Notes under the pieces: model-generated | Seen by the model: the letters and a program-made list of their open reading frames with translations, nothing else | Database searches by the model: none | What the model was told of the DNA's origin: nothing | Made by a program: the position numbers and the translations under genes | In this document: positions 21,443-35,202 of the stretch, piece by piece | Numbering within the stretch: the stretch's first letter is position 1 | Layout of the letters: each line of letters begins with the position of its first letter | Source: Aselliscus stoliczkanus | Lineage: Eukaryota; Chordata; Mammalia; Chiroptera; Hipposideridae | Direction: 5' to 3' | Assembly (NCBI GenBank): GCA_033961575.1 | Contig: CM066729.1 | Coordinates: 100,652,501-100,716,500 of the forward strand | Length of the DNA: 64,000 nucleotides

Positions 21443-23706
21443 TTAAAGCTTCAATGTAAAAGTTTTACAATATATCACACATTGTACTATTAAAACGCTA
21501 CCTCCCCTTAACAAGCAGTGCCATATAGAGTCACACTGAAACTCAATTCAATGTGTATGATATGAACGTTGCTTTTTGAAAAACATTTTGGTCTGTTTGG
21601 AGGTTCCCAATATGTGATTATTTAAGCATGACAGAGCATGTAAAGAGTTTGTGCATTACAAATTTTTCAAGTGCCAAATTATAGATTTTAAAATATTTGT
21701 GAGACATTAATAAAATGCCATGATCCTGTTGAACATTTACCAAACCCAGACAAACAAAACAAATAGAAACTATAATGTTTTATTAATTTCCCATGATAAC
21801 TCCCATTCTTAATTTATTGCTGACTTCAAAATAATGAAAATTTGTCCTTAACAAACAAAAGCTCCATTTATTAGTTCCTTGTTAGAGTTCTTTTTCTCTA
21901 AATAAAATCCCCTTTCCCCATTTTTACTTAAGCTCCCATCAGAATAAGTTTGTTTCTTATGTATTTTGTATTTCAGGGATATCTATACAAGGTGGATGAT
22001 TACTTTCACTCCCTGATACTTGAATAACCAGAAAGGTGGTCTTCAAACGATCTGGCAAGTAAACATCGCAGCATCACTGCCAGAAAGTAGCCCCCAAAAT
22101 ATCACCAGATAGCAGAGTTGGGATGCTAGTGCTCTAACTTTAATTCCAAGCATTCAGCCAGACTTACAAATCAAATACAAATAACCCAGACCTTTTGTGA
22201 TGTAAAATATTTTGTAAACATTGTATTTTTCTCATGCAGTTTTTATAATCAGCTGCTTATGTTTCTAAGAGATTCTAAGGTTTTAACACCATAGTGGCCT
22301 GTTACAGAAACGTGCTTTGTCCTCTAAAAAAACTAAATCTTAAAGGCATTTGTGTTTTAAATTGTATACCCTAAAATACCAAATTTGTACAATAGCTAAA
22401 CATTTTTGTCTGAACCGTACTTTCCTGAGAATGCCTTAATGCATGGTCTCAACCTTTGGAGATTTTCAAAGCTGTTTAACAGCCTGTCTTACTCATTAGC
22501 AACTTCCCTTAGAATCTACTACCAACTCTCCTGTGACCCTGGAGTTCTGTCAGTCACGGTACTTTTTAAAATGTCTTTATCACATATTTGGGAATAAGTG
22601 TTACTTTTTACCTCACTTACAAACTTAATGATTTTTCTTGCATATATGACTGCTAAAAATATTATGTAACTTTTGCATCTACAGCTTCTCATGAGTATCT
22701 GAGGCCCTCCTCAAGTCACATGAGCCTATCGATTTTCAGAGAAAAGAACTTAGTTTAGCTTTCGGTGGTATTATACTCTCTTATATTAGCTTAATCAGAG
22801 TATATCTGAATACAATTTAATTCTATAGCATATGTTTTATCTTTCTCACATGGTCTATTATGCATGGCATTGTCCTCATTTGAGAAAGGATTAATTTTTC
22901 TAATCTAAGTGTTTTTTAATAAAACCACAGCTAAGAACAAAAATTTTATCTCTAAATGCTACCTTCTTTTCTTTTTCTTGAAAAACACTCCAGCCAAACT
23001 CTTTATCTGACTGTCTAAAACTTTTAGCCCTACTAATGTATGTTCGTATTCCCTGGGCTCTTATTGATGGCCTAACAAAAGTAGGTCATGAGAGGTTTGC
23101 AGAAAGTGCATCTTGCTCTCATAGTCCAAAATATTCTTAACATAGGATTATCAGATTTAGTAAAAGCATAGAATGTCCATTTAAATTTAAATTTCACATA
23201 AACAAATAACTGCTTAATAAAAGTGTGTTCTAAATTAAATTATTTGTGGTTTATCTGAAGCTCAAAAATAAATGGATGTCCTGAAATTTATCAGGCAATG
23301 CCTTTCCTAATGAAATGTCTTTCTCTTTAGCTTTTGTCCCATACCTTGGCAATCTAATGAGAACATTATTAGTCTCATCTCCAGAAAACAAAACTAAACT
23401 AAACTAAACAGTTATTAGAGAAGGGCAAGTTTCATTTTATTTTAGTTTCATGTACTTGATTTTTTATGATATTAGAACTGGGATCTCAGGAACAGCCTAG
23501 CATAGCCACCAACAGTGGCTCACCTCAGGAGTAAGGAGCATAAGCCCTCTCTTAATAAAGCCCTCTTGGAATTAACTCACTCATTCAAATTATAATCAAT
23601 GAACACCTATTCTATGACAAGAATTGTAATATCAAGGATTCCAAAAAGAATCAGCTATCTCTTGTCCACTAGAAATTTTAAATCAAGTAAATGGGGGGAG
23701 GGGGGA
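21443..23706. other. Spacer, no gene seen
   Basis: AT-rich sequence with only short chance open frames. I recognise no repeat with confidence. Confidence 0.45.
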
Positions 23707-23723
23707 GAATGTGTCCTTTGTTG

Positions 23724-23883
23724 GGCCAGCCGAGTGGCTCAATTGGTTAAAAGCTCGCTCAAGAGTGCGAGCTGAGCTCTGAGCAACAGCAGTTCAATGC
23801 CCCGTCTAAGCTGAGCTGCTGCTAAGCCACCAACAGGTGGCAGGATGGCTCAGCTAAAAAAATTAAAAAAAAAAAAAAAAAAA
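23724..23883 (+). mobile_element. Third-type SINE (GCTCGCTCAAG subfamily)
   Basis: This copy starts GGGCCAGCC, carries GGCTCAATTGGTTAA (A-box region), then GCTCGCTCAAGAG, a B-box-like GTTCAATGCC, and ends GGATGGCTCAGCT plus a poly(A) tail. A 17-bp target duplication with one difference, GAATGTGT(C/T)CTTTGTTG, lies at 23,707-23,723 and 23,884-23,900. Two sister copies lie at 32,697 and 58,847. Confidence 0.9.
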
Positions 23884-24204
23884 GAATGTGTTCTTTGTTG
23901 ATTTTAGTACCTGTACTTGTGTCCTTTGATTGAGCTATGCATGATATAAATTATGCTCTTGTTGTTAAAAACAGCTTGTGCTTTAACAATGTAGTGTATG
24001 GATTTATTTACAGTCAACAAAAAGGTAAGTGTGATCATAGAAAGAAAAATATGCTGACCAAATTGGGATTCACAAAAGATATTTCCATACAATTATAGAA
24101 ATGCTCTAAATATCATTTTCTGGAATTTTCTTTGCTTTAATACTCCAAATGTTGGACTGTTGTAACCCAGGCCTTGTATGTTTCTCCTCTATAATTAATT
24201 GCTC

Positions 24205-24810
24205 AGTCAGAGATCCTTAAAGTGTTGTCGGGAGATCCAAGGGCATCCCTGAGACATTTTGAGGGAACACAAAAGGTCAAAACAATTTTTAATACAATAA
24301 TAAAAAGAAGAAGGGGTGGGGGAGAAAAAGACAAAGTAAAAGAGGAAGGAAGAGGAGGAGAAGGAGAAGGAGAAGGAGAAGGAGAAGGAGAAGTCATATC
24401 CGTTTAACTACTTCATTCTCTCATTCTCTCAAAATTACACAGTTGGGCTTTCCAAAAGCAACATAGCAAATGATACCTCAACAGACTGAAAGCTGAAGCA
24501 GATGAGAATCCACCTGTTTTTTATTAAGAAAGCTATTGAAGAGATGTGTACAAGTATAAGCAATACCTTTTTTCTCACTACTTGTTTGTTTTGTAAAATA
24601 TAATTATTTTTATAAAAGTCTCATTCATATAAAGAACTTATTTTATTATTTTTAAATGGATCAATACATAAGTATTTTGTGAATTTTTGTTTTAGTTTAA
24701 AATACAGTGCATATTAACAGATAAAACCCACATAAGCAAAAGCTCTTCAAAGCCCTGAGTAATTTAAGAGTATCAAGGGGTTCTGAAACCAAAAAGTTGG
24801 AGACTCAGTT
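24205..24810 (+). repeat. Ancient hAT-type DNA transposon relic (tentative)
   Basis: The start (GATCCTTAAAG... CCCTGAGACATTTTGAGGG) and the end near 24,770-24,800 (AAGGGGTTCTGAAACC, then AAAAAGTTGGAGACTCAG) resemble the ends of an old non-autonomous hAT element. A GGAGAA microsatellite sits in its middle. The family is uncertain. Confidence 0.4.
24340..24394. repeat. (GGAGAA)n purine microsatellite
   Basis: A run of GGAGAA hexamers, seven or so with few interruptions, within a longer all-purine tract from about 24,300. It is likely to vary in length. Confidence 0.9.
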
Positions 24811-24849
24811 GTATCCAATCACATAGCTTTAAATACTATCCTCCTTATC

Positions 24850-25420
24850 CTTGTGACATCAACATTTATACATTTAAGTGTAGCCACGCTCTGTATCAAA
24901 ACCTTTCAATGGCTTTCCTACACATGTAGAATAAAATTCAAATTCCTTTTTGTGACCTACCAGGTCATAGGAGATCCATCCAGCCTCTGCTTCAGTCTCC
25001 AACCTCATTATCTATCACTTCCTGCTCTCTCTGCTTAAGCTACATTGGCCTCCTAAGCTCGTCTTCAAATATGTTGAGAACATCTCAAGGTCTTGCAAAT
25101 ACTATGACTTGATATTCTTCCCTAAAATACTTATCCCATTACTTCACTCAGGTGCCTACATAAAGTTTCCTTCAGAAAGATCTTCTCTGGCAACCCATTA
25201 GGATAACAGCCTCAGTCACTCCACCATCTTGTCCTGCTCTGCATTTCTACAACTTCCTATCATAACCTGAAATAAATGAAAATATAAATAATATATTTAT
25301 TTTTATTGGGTGTCCATCATAAGCTATTGAAAGTTAGGACATGTCCATTTTTATTCACTCCTTTATCCCCAACACATTCAAAATTACAGGGCACATTGTA
25401 AACCTACAGAAATTGTTTGT
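24850..25420 (-). repeat. L2-like LINE relic
   Basis: Recognisable stretches (CCTTTCAATGGCTTTCCTAC, then a CTCC/CTGCTCTC-rich part, then TCACTCCACCATCTTGTCC) follow the order seen in antisense copies of old L2-type LINEs. It is strongly diverged; orientation and edges are approximate. Confidence 0.5.
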
Positions 25421-25539
25421 GGTATTTTTGTACAGTGATCATATTTGAGAATAATATATACTTTATTTTTGCAGATTTTCCCTCTGAAGGACATATCTCT
25501 TAAGGGAATTCCTTTACTCTGAAAACCTGAGAAAAGAAA

Positions 25540-25542
<3 letters not shown>

Positions 25543-25585
<43 letters not shown>
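25543..25585. repeat. (TA)n microsatellite
   Basis: About 21 uninterrupted TA units, preceded by GTG. Confidence 0.95.
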
Positions 25586-25589
<4 letters not shown>

Positions 25590-27160
25590 AGTATTAATAA
25601 TACTTGATAACTTATTCCTAAAAAAGTTAATTGAACTTTTGTCTTTAATACGGAATCTCTTCTAAACTGCCTGAAAATAAAGGCATATTCAGTGCCTTAT
25701 ATTTTTAACACATTCCATAGAGCAGAAATAAATACAATGATCAAAAAGAAAGTAATATTAATTAGTATCTAATAGAGTAACAATAAAACAATTTAATAGT
25801 TGACATTATCAACTAGTTCTAAGCTATATCTTGAGCTTCAAAATACTTCATTTATTCAAATGGTTAATTTGTTTGCTAATTACTGTGGGCTAGGTACTGG
25901 GGAGAAAAAAATCAAATTAATTATAGTCACCAATTTGAAAACATAAACTCTATCAGCCAACTGGATACACAATTTTGCAGGTTAAAATAGAGTTTGGTTG
26001 GGGACACAATGAAATTAAGGTGATTGGAATATCGAGGAGAAAATATCCAATAGGATGATAAAGTTAGCGTGGAGATTAGGACTAGAGAAATGGATTTTGC
26101 ATTTACTAGTTTAAGAGTAAATGCCACTGAAGTGGCAGAGATCATTTAAAGGAAATGGTAAACTGAAAAGAGTTCTCACTTACCAGGATTCTTACAACCA
26201 GGAGTTTTGGCTTTATGGAACATTCTAAACTGAAAAGATGCTACAATGTAGAATCAAAAGGTCTGAAGATGATCTTCTCTCTGGGATGTACTTGACATAT
26301 TTACTATAGATTTTCTCAATATCAATGCAATAATTTAAAAGCCTATCATTTACGTGATGTTTTCAGAGTTTAGAAATGAATTATTATACTAAATTTTATT
26401 GTATTTGGACCTCTTAAGAGACATTATTATTATTTCCTTTTTATGCAAAACTTCAGAAAGTTTGAGTGACAAGGTCACAAAGTCACTGAAGTCGAATTCA
26501 CCACTTTTTTTATGTAGTGTGAACATTTTCAATGGAAATAATGTGATTTTCTTCATGTACTTTAAGTTGTTAGTAATTACTCCATATGACTCTAATGGAA
26601 ACTCTGTTTCATAATCAATATCTCCTTTTCCAAACTATCTTCCCCAAATGAGATGTGTGCTAAGAATTAATTACCCATAGCAATCCTCTGAGAACTCGGG
26701 ACTACTTATATCAAAATTTCTTCACGATATTTGAATAGGCCATTAATATTAAAGACATCTCAAAAATAGAGTTTCAGTTTTTATTATAAATGATATGATT
26801 ATATTTAAATGTTTAGGATAATTTAACATTTATTTTTTTGCAAAAAATTATATTCTTGCAGGAGTAAGAGAACAAGACTTCATTTTAGAAAAAGAATTTT
26901 ATTCTTTTTTTCTACTTATTGATTTAAGAACATTTTATAAAGAACCATAATTTCATAGCATGTTACAGAACGAGTTCCTTCAAGCCCTTTTTTAAAAAAA
27001 ATAAGAGATATTCCTTCATGTCTTGCCAGAAATTTATGGTTGCCACTGCTGGGAAATTGCTGAGAGCAAAATGAGAGTTCCATCAAGTGGTCATATAGAA
27101 GTATGGCAGCTCACATTTCACCAATGCAAAGGCAAAACAATTCCTCTAAAATCGAGTTCA
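25586..27160. other. Spacer with a possible MIR fragment
   Basis: AT-rich sequence. At about 26,440-26,500 a GTGACAAGGTCACAAAGTCA stretch resembles the core of a MIR SINE. Nothing else is assigned. Confidence 0.4.
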
Positions 27161-27162
27161 GA

Positions 27163-27303
27163 CATTTATTTTTTTTGTTATTAAATTTATTGGGGTGACA
27201 TTGGTTAGTAAAATTATATAGGTTTCAAGTGTACAATGCTATGATATATCATCTGTATATTGCATTGTATGTTCACCACCCAAAGTCAGTTCTCCTTCCA
27301 TCA
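27163..27303 (-). mobile_element. L1 3' UTR fragment
   Basis: A T-rich start followed by TTATTGGGGTGACATTGG and AGGTTTCAAGTGTACAATG matches the complement of the L1 3' end type also present at 43,300-43,425. Only about 140 bp remain, so it is a severely 5'-truncated insertion. Confidence 0.75.
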
Positions 27304-30300
27304 TAATTTGTAATTGAAATCTTCAAATGTTATTCCATGTAATATTAAAAATCACTATAGATATGTTTAAAACTCATTAATTAAATTTTCCATATTGTTA
27401 TTACACTGCAACAGAAATAACGGCTAACCATATTTTATTTGTTTTCTTGTTTTTATGGTACAAAACATGTTGTTTTATAATATTCTGTCCATAAAGCTTG
27501 GACTTATACATGCATGATTATTATTTTAATTTATATGTTCTAAGTATCTTTTTAAATTATTTAGCAGGCATACCACAAGTTATACTAAACTAAGTATTGG
27601 ATTATGCTGAAATTCATAAACCAGCCACATTCAAGTGTGCCAAACATTTAAAAATAGCACCTTATAAATACAAAGGAAACAACTCAGGAGTTCTACAAAT
27701 AAAATCAGTTATAACACATAAGCATTGGTTAATTTGTTTCCTTTAACATATTAAAATAAGCTTTTAGCAATACCCTGGGAAACCACACAGGCATCTCTCC
27801 TTATAAATTATAGTAGATCTAAGGGTGACAGGTCCTTACCTCTCTATTTCAGAATGAAGGCATGGTTACTTTTATGGCTATAAATGTTACTTATAAATGT
27901 ATATTACGGTAAAGATTTGTTTCTTACTTTATCAAGCAGTGGTTCATTTGGGCAACCATTTATAGTGTTTAATTAACCAAACTCTTCTTACATATTTTTC
28001 TGTATTTGAAATGATTCCAAAAAAAATAAGTAAATATGAAAGAAAAACTAAAACTACTAAAAGTGAATGAATTTACCACCAACAGATCCTCACTGAAAAA
28101 AATAAAATAACTTCTGATGCTATGCATGCAAGATGGAAAATAACCACAGAAAGAAAACTGTAGATGCAAGAAAAATGTTGAGCAAAGGGAGTGGTAAGCA
28201 TGTGGATAAATATAAATACACACAGTATGTGTCAAACAACAAAAATAATGTGTGGAGAAAGTAAAGATAGGATTAAAATTTGGGATGATGAGAAGTGAAA
28301 TGTTAACAAATTAATTATTTAAATGTAATTTCTCAAGGAAATCTGATGAAGTATTTTTCTTCACACACACACAAATCCTTGGACTGCTTCTTAGTGTTCC
28401 TATAAAAGGAAGGGTTGAGAAGTATTCAGGGCTTTATGCTTTATTCAGTTGGAAAAATCTCCTCCATAATACTTTGCATCATACCTCTTTAAAAAACAAC
28501 AACTTTAAAGCTTAAATAATATTATATATTTTTGCTTTACTTTTGACTTTTAGAAACTTTTATTCCTAATTAAGTTGCTACAACATTGTGTGAGTGTGCT
28601 ATATAACTGGCATGCAGGTATGTGAATCGTCTACTACAAGCACGTTATACAAACATGGTGAAGTATATCCATCGCCTTAGCAAACAGTTTTCTGATCATT
28701 GCAAAGTAACAGAGATGGTGTTCAGATATCATTTCATACTTGCCTACATTACGAAGTTTATTCCTACTTTGTCCAAAATTTGTAATTTGACATCTCTTGT
28801 ATAGGGGGCAGGTGAGCCTTAGATATGATAACCATAAAATTTGTTTGACAAGTCTGGATATTTTTTGAAAGTAAAATGGACATTAAGGATAAACCAGGAC
28901 CTATCCTTAGGCAACCTATGTGTCAAACAGATACTCTCTGGCTTTAATAGTGAAAAACATATCATGAATTGTCAGGAAGTTGGTAGGCTCTAATCCCCAG
29001 GAAGTACTGTGCCTGTCTGTGCACAGCTAGAGGGATTGTTGGGCCCACTTTCCATACATAGTGATTGTTAAGAAAGTGACATTTGTTGAAATGAGCAAGG
29101 TACTGGTACCATAAAAGGTGCCCTAAGAAAAATACGAAACAAATTGTTGCACTTGGCTAAGAACCAGAGGGAAGATGAAGATCAGGAGGAAAGAGATTTC
29201 TTCCCTTAATTCCTCATCCTCATTTTACAACACAGTTCATACTGGCCAGCAGTTGCTTATGCAGAACTCAAGCTGTTTTCTTTTGTTCTAAAACTTCATG
29301 TAACTTATGGCATTTTAAATGCGCTCTAACACAAAGTGCCTCACACACTGCCATTCCATACTTGATTTAAGCCATTATTTGGGCTCCCATTTAACACATT
29401 TAGTCTTCATTTTTCCCCTTTTCCTGATAAATTATGTTTAATAGTAGAAAAAGTGAGCATATATTCAAAATGATTGACTTCTGGAACATATTGACGTGCC
29501 TAAGTGTGCTCAGGTGAAATTGAGAGATTAATAGGCAAATGGAGTCCCATCAATATCTTGACATTATATTTCAATTGTTTACCACCTTTCAAAATGGTAT
29601 GGAGAGTTTACATAATATTCCAATACAGAACCATAACCCCTTTCCCAGGTTACTTAAAGTATCTTCACCAAAAAGACACAGATTTTAAATAAATGTCTGA
29701 TGTTGGAAAATACCAAATATTTTCTTGTGATTCAGTACCCCAGCTAGACATTGATATTTGAAATATCATTTTTAAGCCAAATCTCATTCATGTATTGTTC
29801 AAGAATAGATTCAGTATTTTAGTACAAAGACTTTAAATATCAAGTCCAATTGAGCTCTGATATCACACTTCTCTAGAATTTTGCACTGCAGAATAAAATG
29901 ATTCATCTAAAAAGCACAGTCTGTCCCAAGCAGATGCATTCCATAAAAAAAAAAAAATTAAAAAAAATTTACATGAATTTTCTTCTTGTAATTTTCTGAT
30001 AGGTTAATGCATGAACGTGTTTACTATAGTAATCAGCCAAATTAATAAAATGGGGAAGAATTTTATTATTATAACAGTTACAATGCTGCTCATTTTTAGG
30101 TACCCAGCAATGGCTGTTCTTATGTTTTACATAAATGACATGGTATATTTACTAGTTCTGTGATCTTGGGAAAATCACCAACTGCAAGGAGTTATTCTTT
30201 CATCTTTGCTGCCAACCCAGCTAGTTAAGAGGAAAAATAAGATTATGTGTGTGAAACTCCTATAAAAATTGAAAGTGTAGGATGAGGATAGATTTTTCAG

Positions 30301-30945
30301 CTTGAGGAGACAAAATATTTGTGATTATTAATAGTGGAATCTTGAGACTTTGATTAATAATGCCTTCGTTAGTTGGAAGCCATCTTCTAGATCTTTATTC
30401 TCAGGTTGTGAGAAATTTGAAAATGTCTTAGATTAAAAACTGCTGCCTAACTTCTCACCTGGTTTTCTTCCAATGCACAGAACTAGGAGCCTTTCAACAA
30501 ATGGATTGTGTGCACCAACTGTCCATTTTGTGTTGCATAGTAAATTTTATACTAAAGATATCTATTTCTTCCCACACCAGAGCACAAGAAATTTGGTATC
30601 TTTCTTGGTTTCATGTATGATTCGATTTAGTCTAGTGTAAATTGTTGATGGCTAGTTGTAAAATATAGTTATACATAAACTATAATTTAATTTTTAAAAA
30701 AAACACACAAAATCTGTCACTATCAATGAAGGGCTGCAAATATTTCTGAAGTAAAAATTCAACCTGATTTTTGGATGTCTGTCTTTCCTGTTTGCGTATT
30801 CAACTATGTGTGTAAAACAATTGTAAACTCTAAATTTTGTTAGATTTCTTTTAAATAAATATGATATGTGAACATATGCATATTCCATATCAGTTTTGCA
30901 CATAAATGCATAATAATTCCTCTAAACTTTTAAAATTTAAAATAT
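27304..30945. other. AT-rich spacer, no gene seen
   Basis: Long stretch without a recognised mobile element apart from a possible MIR fragment near 30,145-30,200. Open frames are all under 90 residues and lack features. A CA-repeat of six units lies near 28,363-28,374. Confidence 0.45.
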
Positions 30946-30958
30946 CCCAAAAAGAGAC

Positions 30959-31076
30959 TTTTTTTTTTTTTTTTTTTTTTTTTAGGGCAGTGGCACTGGC
31001 CCTCATATGTGGGACCCGACCCGGGGCTGCTGGCTTCCTAAGCCAGCACTTAACCACCATGCCACTCGGCCGGCCC
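30959..31076 (-). mobile_element. Short-type tRNA-derived SINE
   Basis: Minus-strand copy with a 24-base T-run at 30,960-30,983, then the complement of the short SINE to its GGGCCGGCC head. AAAAAGAGAC-type sequence lies at 30,949-30,958 and, slightly altered, at 31,077-31,089, fitting a target duplication. Confidence 0.88.
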
Positions 31077-31299
31077 AAAAAAAAGGGACATTTTTATATG
31101 TAGTCATTATAATTTGGTCAACATTGAAGTATGAATCTGAAAATAACCATGAAACAATTAAGAAAAAAAAAACCCATAGTGCTATTTTATCCTATTGTAA
31201 TGCAAATATATAAAGCCTCAGAAAAAGAACTCAAGAACAGAATATAAAAGATTTAGAGGCTATGAATACATAGAAAAATACAATGCAGGAGGGCACAGA

Positions 31300-31440
31300 T
31301 CAATATCAGCTCCAGTATTAAGTACCTACTATGTGACAGTTGGCCTTATGTACTGCATTTAAATGTGAACCTAGGTATTCTTTCCAAGTAAGAAACTAGA
31401 GATTGGAGAAGTTATATAGTTTCACAAAATGATTCTACCT
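31300..31440 (+). repeat. MIR-like SINE fossil
   Basis: AGTACCTACTATGTGACAG and a later AGAAACTAGAGATTGGAGAAG keep the order of a MIR element. It is an ancient mammal-wide repeat, strongly decayed. Confidence 0.5.
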
Positions 31441-31802
31441 GGATATGTTTATTTTATTTTTTTGGAATTTAGGTATTTGTTTATTTACTTTTTCACTTAT
31501 ATAAAATAGCTCTCAAATATTTAATAAATCACATCCTCTGGTTCAAATACCATGATTCATGACCTCAGAGCAAAATCAAATATACTTGGGATTAGCAAAA
31601 TAAATTGTATGCAGTAGGTTATCAATAAATGCTTATTGAAATAATTAAAAACTAATTTGAAGGAAATTGATCCTGTCAAATATTTATATATTTTACTTTA
31701 TTAAATTTTGCTGTGAAGGAACCAAAAAAGATTTGTGTATTAAAAAACTGTTTCTCTTGCACGGATTGATATACAAAATATTATGTAATAAATCACATTT
31801 TA

Positions 31803-31916
31803 AGGGCCGGCTGAGTGGCGCGGTGGTTAAGCGCTGGCTTGGGAAGCCAGCGGCCCCGGTTTGGTCCCACATGTGAGGGCCAGTGACACTGCCCTTAAAA
31901 AAAAAAAAAAAAAAAA
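31803..31916 (+). mobile_element. Short-type tRNA-derived SINE
   Basis: A well-preserved copy: GGGCCGGCTGAGTGGCGCGG head, B-box-like GGTTTGGTCCC, CTGCCCTT end, 22-base A tail. A perfect 12-bp duplication AATCACATTTTA lies at 31,791-31,802 and 31,917-31,928. Probably young. Confidence 0.92.
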
Positions 31917-31928
31917 AATCACATTTTA

Positions 31929-32680
31929 ATCTACTAGAGACTACAGTTACAGTTTTCCTTTAAACATAATTTTTACCTTAATGATACAGTGGAGTATTTT
32001 ATTCTGTAAGTATCATAGAGTTGATCTTTATAATTGCTTAAACATGTCATTTCCTAGAATTATGACAAATAACTTATTACACACAAAGGCTTTACTTTAA
32101 AGTAAATAGATGTTGGCTATCATTCTAATTTATGCCTCCCAAAAGAATGGTTCACTATCTCTAGGTAGATATAAAATAAAATTGAATCTTGATGAATTCA
32201 GATTCCTTGTTTGGCAAGAATTGTATTGCTACTAATTAATTAAAATAGAAATGAAAGAGTCCTGGATAAAAACGGTTTTCTAATTGAACAACTGAGCTTG
32301 AATCCGTCTACAACTACTTCCTCAGAAGAGAACTGATGATGTCATAATACCAAGTCCCTGGGCTATAATATGCTGAGAGAGAGAGAGAACTTAGAACACT
32401 TAAGCATTCTTAAAATTTCATTTGAGGTACACAATGTCTACACATACACCACTTTGAGAATCCTTTTAGAATTTCTCTTCCTTTGTTTTTCATTATCCTA
32501 AATTCATTTCTCCCCGATAGAAAGTTCTCCCTTGCTCTCCTCCTATCATTCCCCCTTGTTCTATGTCCACTTATAGAATCCACCTAATAATTTGGTACTC
32601 CAGGGGCCTTCTCTTTTCCAAACATCCCCAAACCCTAAGATGCATGTGGGGTAATATGTTGTACTAAATTTATACTTTAA
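31929..32680. other. Spacer, no gene seen
   Basis: AT-rich with a short (GA)n tract at about 32,375-32,388. No repeat family or gene recognised. Confidence 0.45.
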
Positions 32681-32696
32681 AAAAGCACATGAATTA

Positions 32697-32839
32697 GGGG
32701 CCAGCAGAGTGGCTCAGTTGGTTAAGAGCTCGCTCAAGAGTGCAAGCTGAGCTCTGAGCAACAGTAGTTCGATGCCCAGCCCGAGCTGAGCTGCCATTGA
32801 GCTGCTAACAGGTGGCAGGATGGCTCAGCTAAAAAAAAA
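32697..32839 (+). mobile_element. Third-type SINE (GCTCGCTCAAG subfamily)
   Basis: Closely similar to the copies at 23,724 and 58,847. A perfect 16-bp duplication AAAAGCACATGAATTA lies at 32,681-32,696 and 32,840-32,855, which points to a recent insertion. Confidence 0.93.
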
Positions 32840-32855
32840 AAAAGCACATGAATTA

Positions 32856-34729
32856 AAAAATTCAAGGTGTGCTCTGTCTGTTTTATTCCCTGCATAATAT
32901 TCATATCAAAGTTTTATGTTACAAATTTCTCAAAACTATAATTTCAACATCTACATGTCTATATTTATAAGATGGCAACTGTAGTTAAGTTTATTCCAAC
33001 ACTCTTCCCCAAGTGATTTCATACATTGCTATGAATTGACGATAGGAAGCTACTTCAGCACCTTCCTTCAGCATCTCGATAGGATATAGTTCATCATAAA
33101 TATAAAACTGTGCTTTAATTAAAAAAAATACAGACATTTTGTAATTATATACTCAAGGTAAGCATCCAGTCAATATAGTAAATCAGTTAGGTAGATATGT
33201 TTAGAAACAGTAGCAAAACATATGCAATTTATATCATATGGCTTTCAGTCTGGTGGGGACAACTCACTGTGCCAGCAACTCGGGGGAAATCAGGCTGCTC
33301 GGAGGCCATAAATGTTCATCTCAAGCCTCTCAGAAAATGACAAGAAGTTTATAGCTATGTCCAAAGAAATCATACCTCCAGCTGAGTGGGTAAACCCCCT
33401 TCTTTAGGGGAGGAGGAATTGTTCATTCTGAGCCTGTGCTCTGATTTGGGGACAAGGGGACAGGCAGAGCTATCACTGCTACATTTACAAAGCAGACAGT
33501 AATAGATGCTCAGGTCCTGTCAATTTCTTTCTTAAACAGCCCAATGGTCGTGATCATAATGATAAAATACACATCTCTTTCCACTGCCTCTCTGTTTAAC
33601 CTCATTTGGTACCTCTCTTCTCTGGACCCACTCAGTCTCAGGCATGTAAGGTATATAAGCTGACATTTTATTGATTTTTAAATGGATTTTTATAGAAACA
33701 TTTTTCAAATGTACAGATATCTACAGATGTGCAACTCAAATCAACTCTCAAAGCATTTTCCACAGTTCCTTGAATATCAGTAAAAAATTACAACTTATGA
33801 AGGACGTAGGAGAATTTAATAATCACTAACCCAACACAACAAAAGCAAAAACTAAATCTTCTCAGGAGATAAGTGTGTCAATTCAATAAATAACCCAATA
33901 AAAAACTGACATCTCATTGAGAAATGACCACAATGCAGTGTCAAAGATTAAAATGTGGGCAACACATTTTCTTCTATTGTGATAGCCTTTAAGAAAATAT
34001 TCATGAACTGTTCTGGAATACAAAAGCTTCTACCAACATTCTTATACACATTTACTTTCCAAAACAATATAAACATCAGGGAGAATTTCTTTATATAGTA
34101 TCCATAAATAGAAATCAGAAAAACAATGAAATTAGGTTGTATGTTTTATGGTAAGAATTTCCTAGACTTGATTTTCTGAAAGAAGCAGAAACCACAATTC
34201 TCTTGATGTTCCCCAAATTGTATTTGCTGTTCAGAACATTTAGAAAGATGCAAGATAATTTTATGTTAGATATAAGTAAAAAGATGTTTTCAGGGCAGAA
34301 ACAAATTTGTGATTAGAATCCGGATAAGAAGCAGAATGCCTTCTGTTAAGTGTTAAGAAAGTAGTAAACTATAACATTTAGGGAACTGGGAACCAAGTAT
34401 TATACTTTCTGAATTAAATCACTCTTCGTTTATTCCAAAAAAAACAAAAATATCATACTGTGCCCTAACCTCAAAAGTCAAGGGTGAAAGACAAAGTGAG
34501 CATACGTAATGTATGGACAACAATTGAACATTGTAAGGTTGATGTGGAAGAAAACATGTTTGCTAGCTTTCTGAGCTAAATATACCTGGAAACACTATTT
34601 TTATACCCTAACAAGTAAGAATACAGAAAAAAAAATTTTTCTAATTTCTTACCATAGGCATCCAATGTGATTTCAAGGATGTTATGTCAGATATAAAATC
34701 AGAAATTTACAATCTAAGGAAATGTTTAA
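32856..34729. other. Spacer with a less AT-rich unassigned stretch
   Basis: Mostly AT-rich. Bases 33,240-33,560 are clearly richer in G and C than their surroundings, with no repeat signature I know and no convincing open frame or splice pattern. Confidence 0.4.
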
Positions 34730-34745
34730 AACTTTTATATTCAGG

Positions 34746-35186
34746 GGCCGGCTGAGTGGCGCATTGGTTAAGAGCTGGTTTGGGATGCCAGCGGCCCCGG
34801 TTCGGATCCCACATATGAGGGCCAGTGACACTGCCCTACACAACTAACCACAGCTACACCTGGAGCTGGGCTGTGCGAGCCCCGGCTGCAGTGGGCTGCC
34901 ATAGGCTACAGTGAATGGCTGGCAGTCAGCGTGAGCGGGTGGCAGCCAGCATGAGCTGCCAATAGCCGCAGTGAGCGACATCCAGAGGCCGGTGACCGAT
35001 CTGCCTCATCTGGGAAGAGCGCAATGACAATACCAACATGGGCCAGTGAAGCAACATCCTCCGCAACTAGACTGAAGAACAAAAAGACTGCCTTGTCTGT
35101 TCCCCTTCCCCGATTCCCCAACGCTGTTCCCCTCCCCCCAATTCCCCAATAAAATCTTTAAAAACAAAACAAAACAACAAAAAAAT
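34746..35186 (+). mobile_element. Long-type tRNA-derived SINE, complete
   Basis: The best complete long-type copy, about 440 bp. It has the same head as the short type, then a body rich in CAGC/GAGCTGCC motifs, the conserved CAACTAGACTGAAGAACAAA part near 35,063, and AATAAAATCTTT before an A-rich tail (a T+ SINE signature). A perfect 16-bp duplication AACTTTTATATTCAGG lies at 34,730-34,745 and 35,187-35,202. Confidence 0.93.
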
Positions 35187-35202
35187 AACTTTTATATTCA
35201 GG

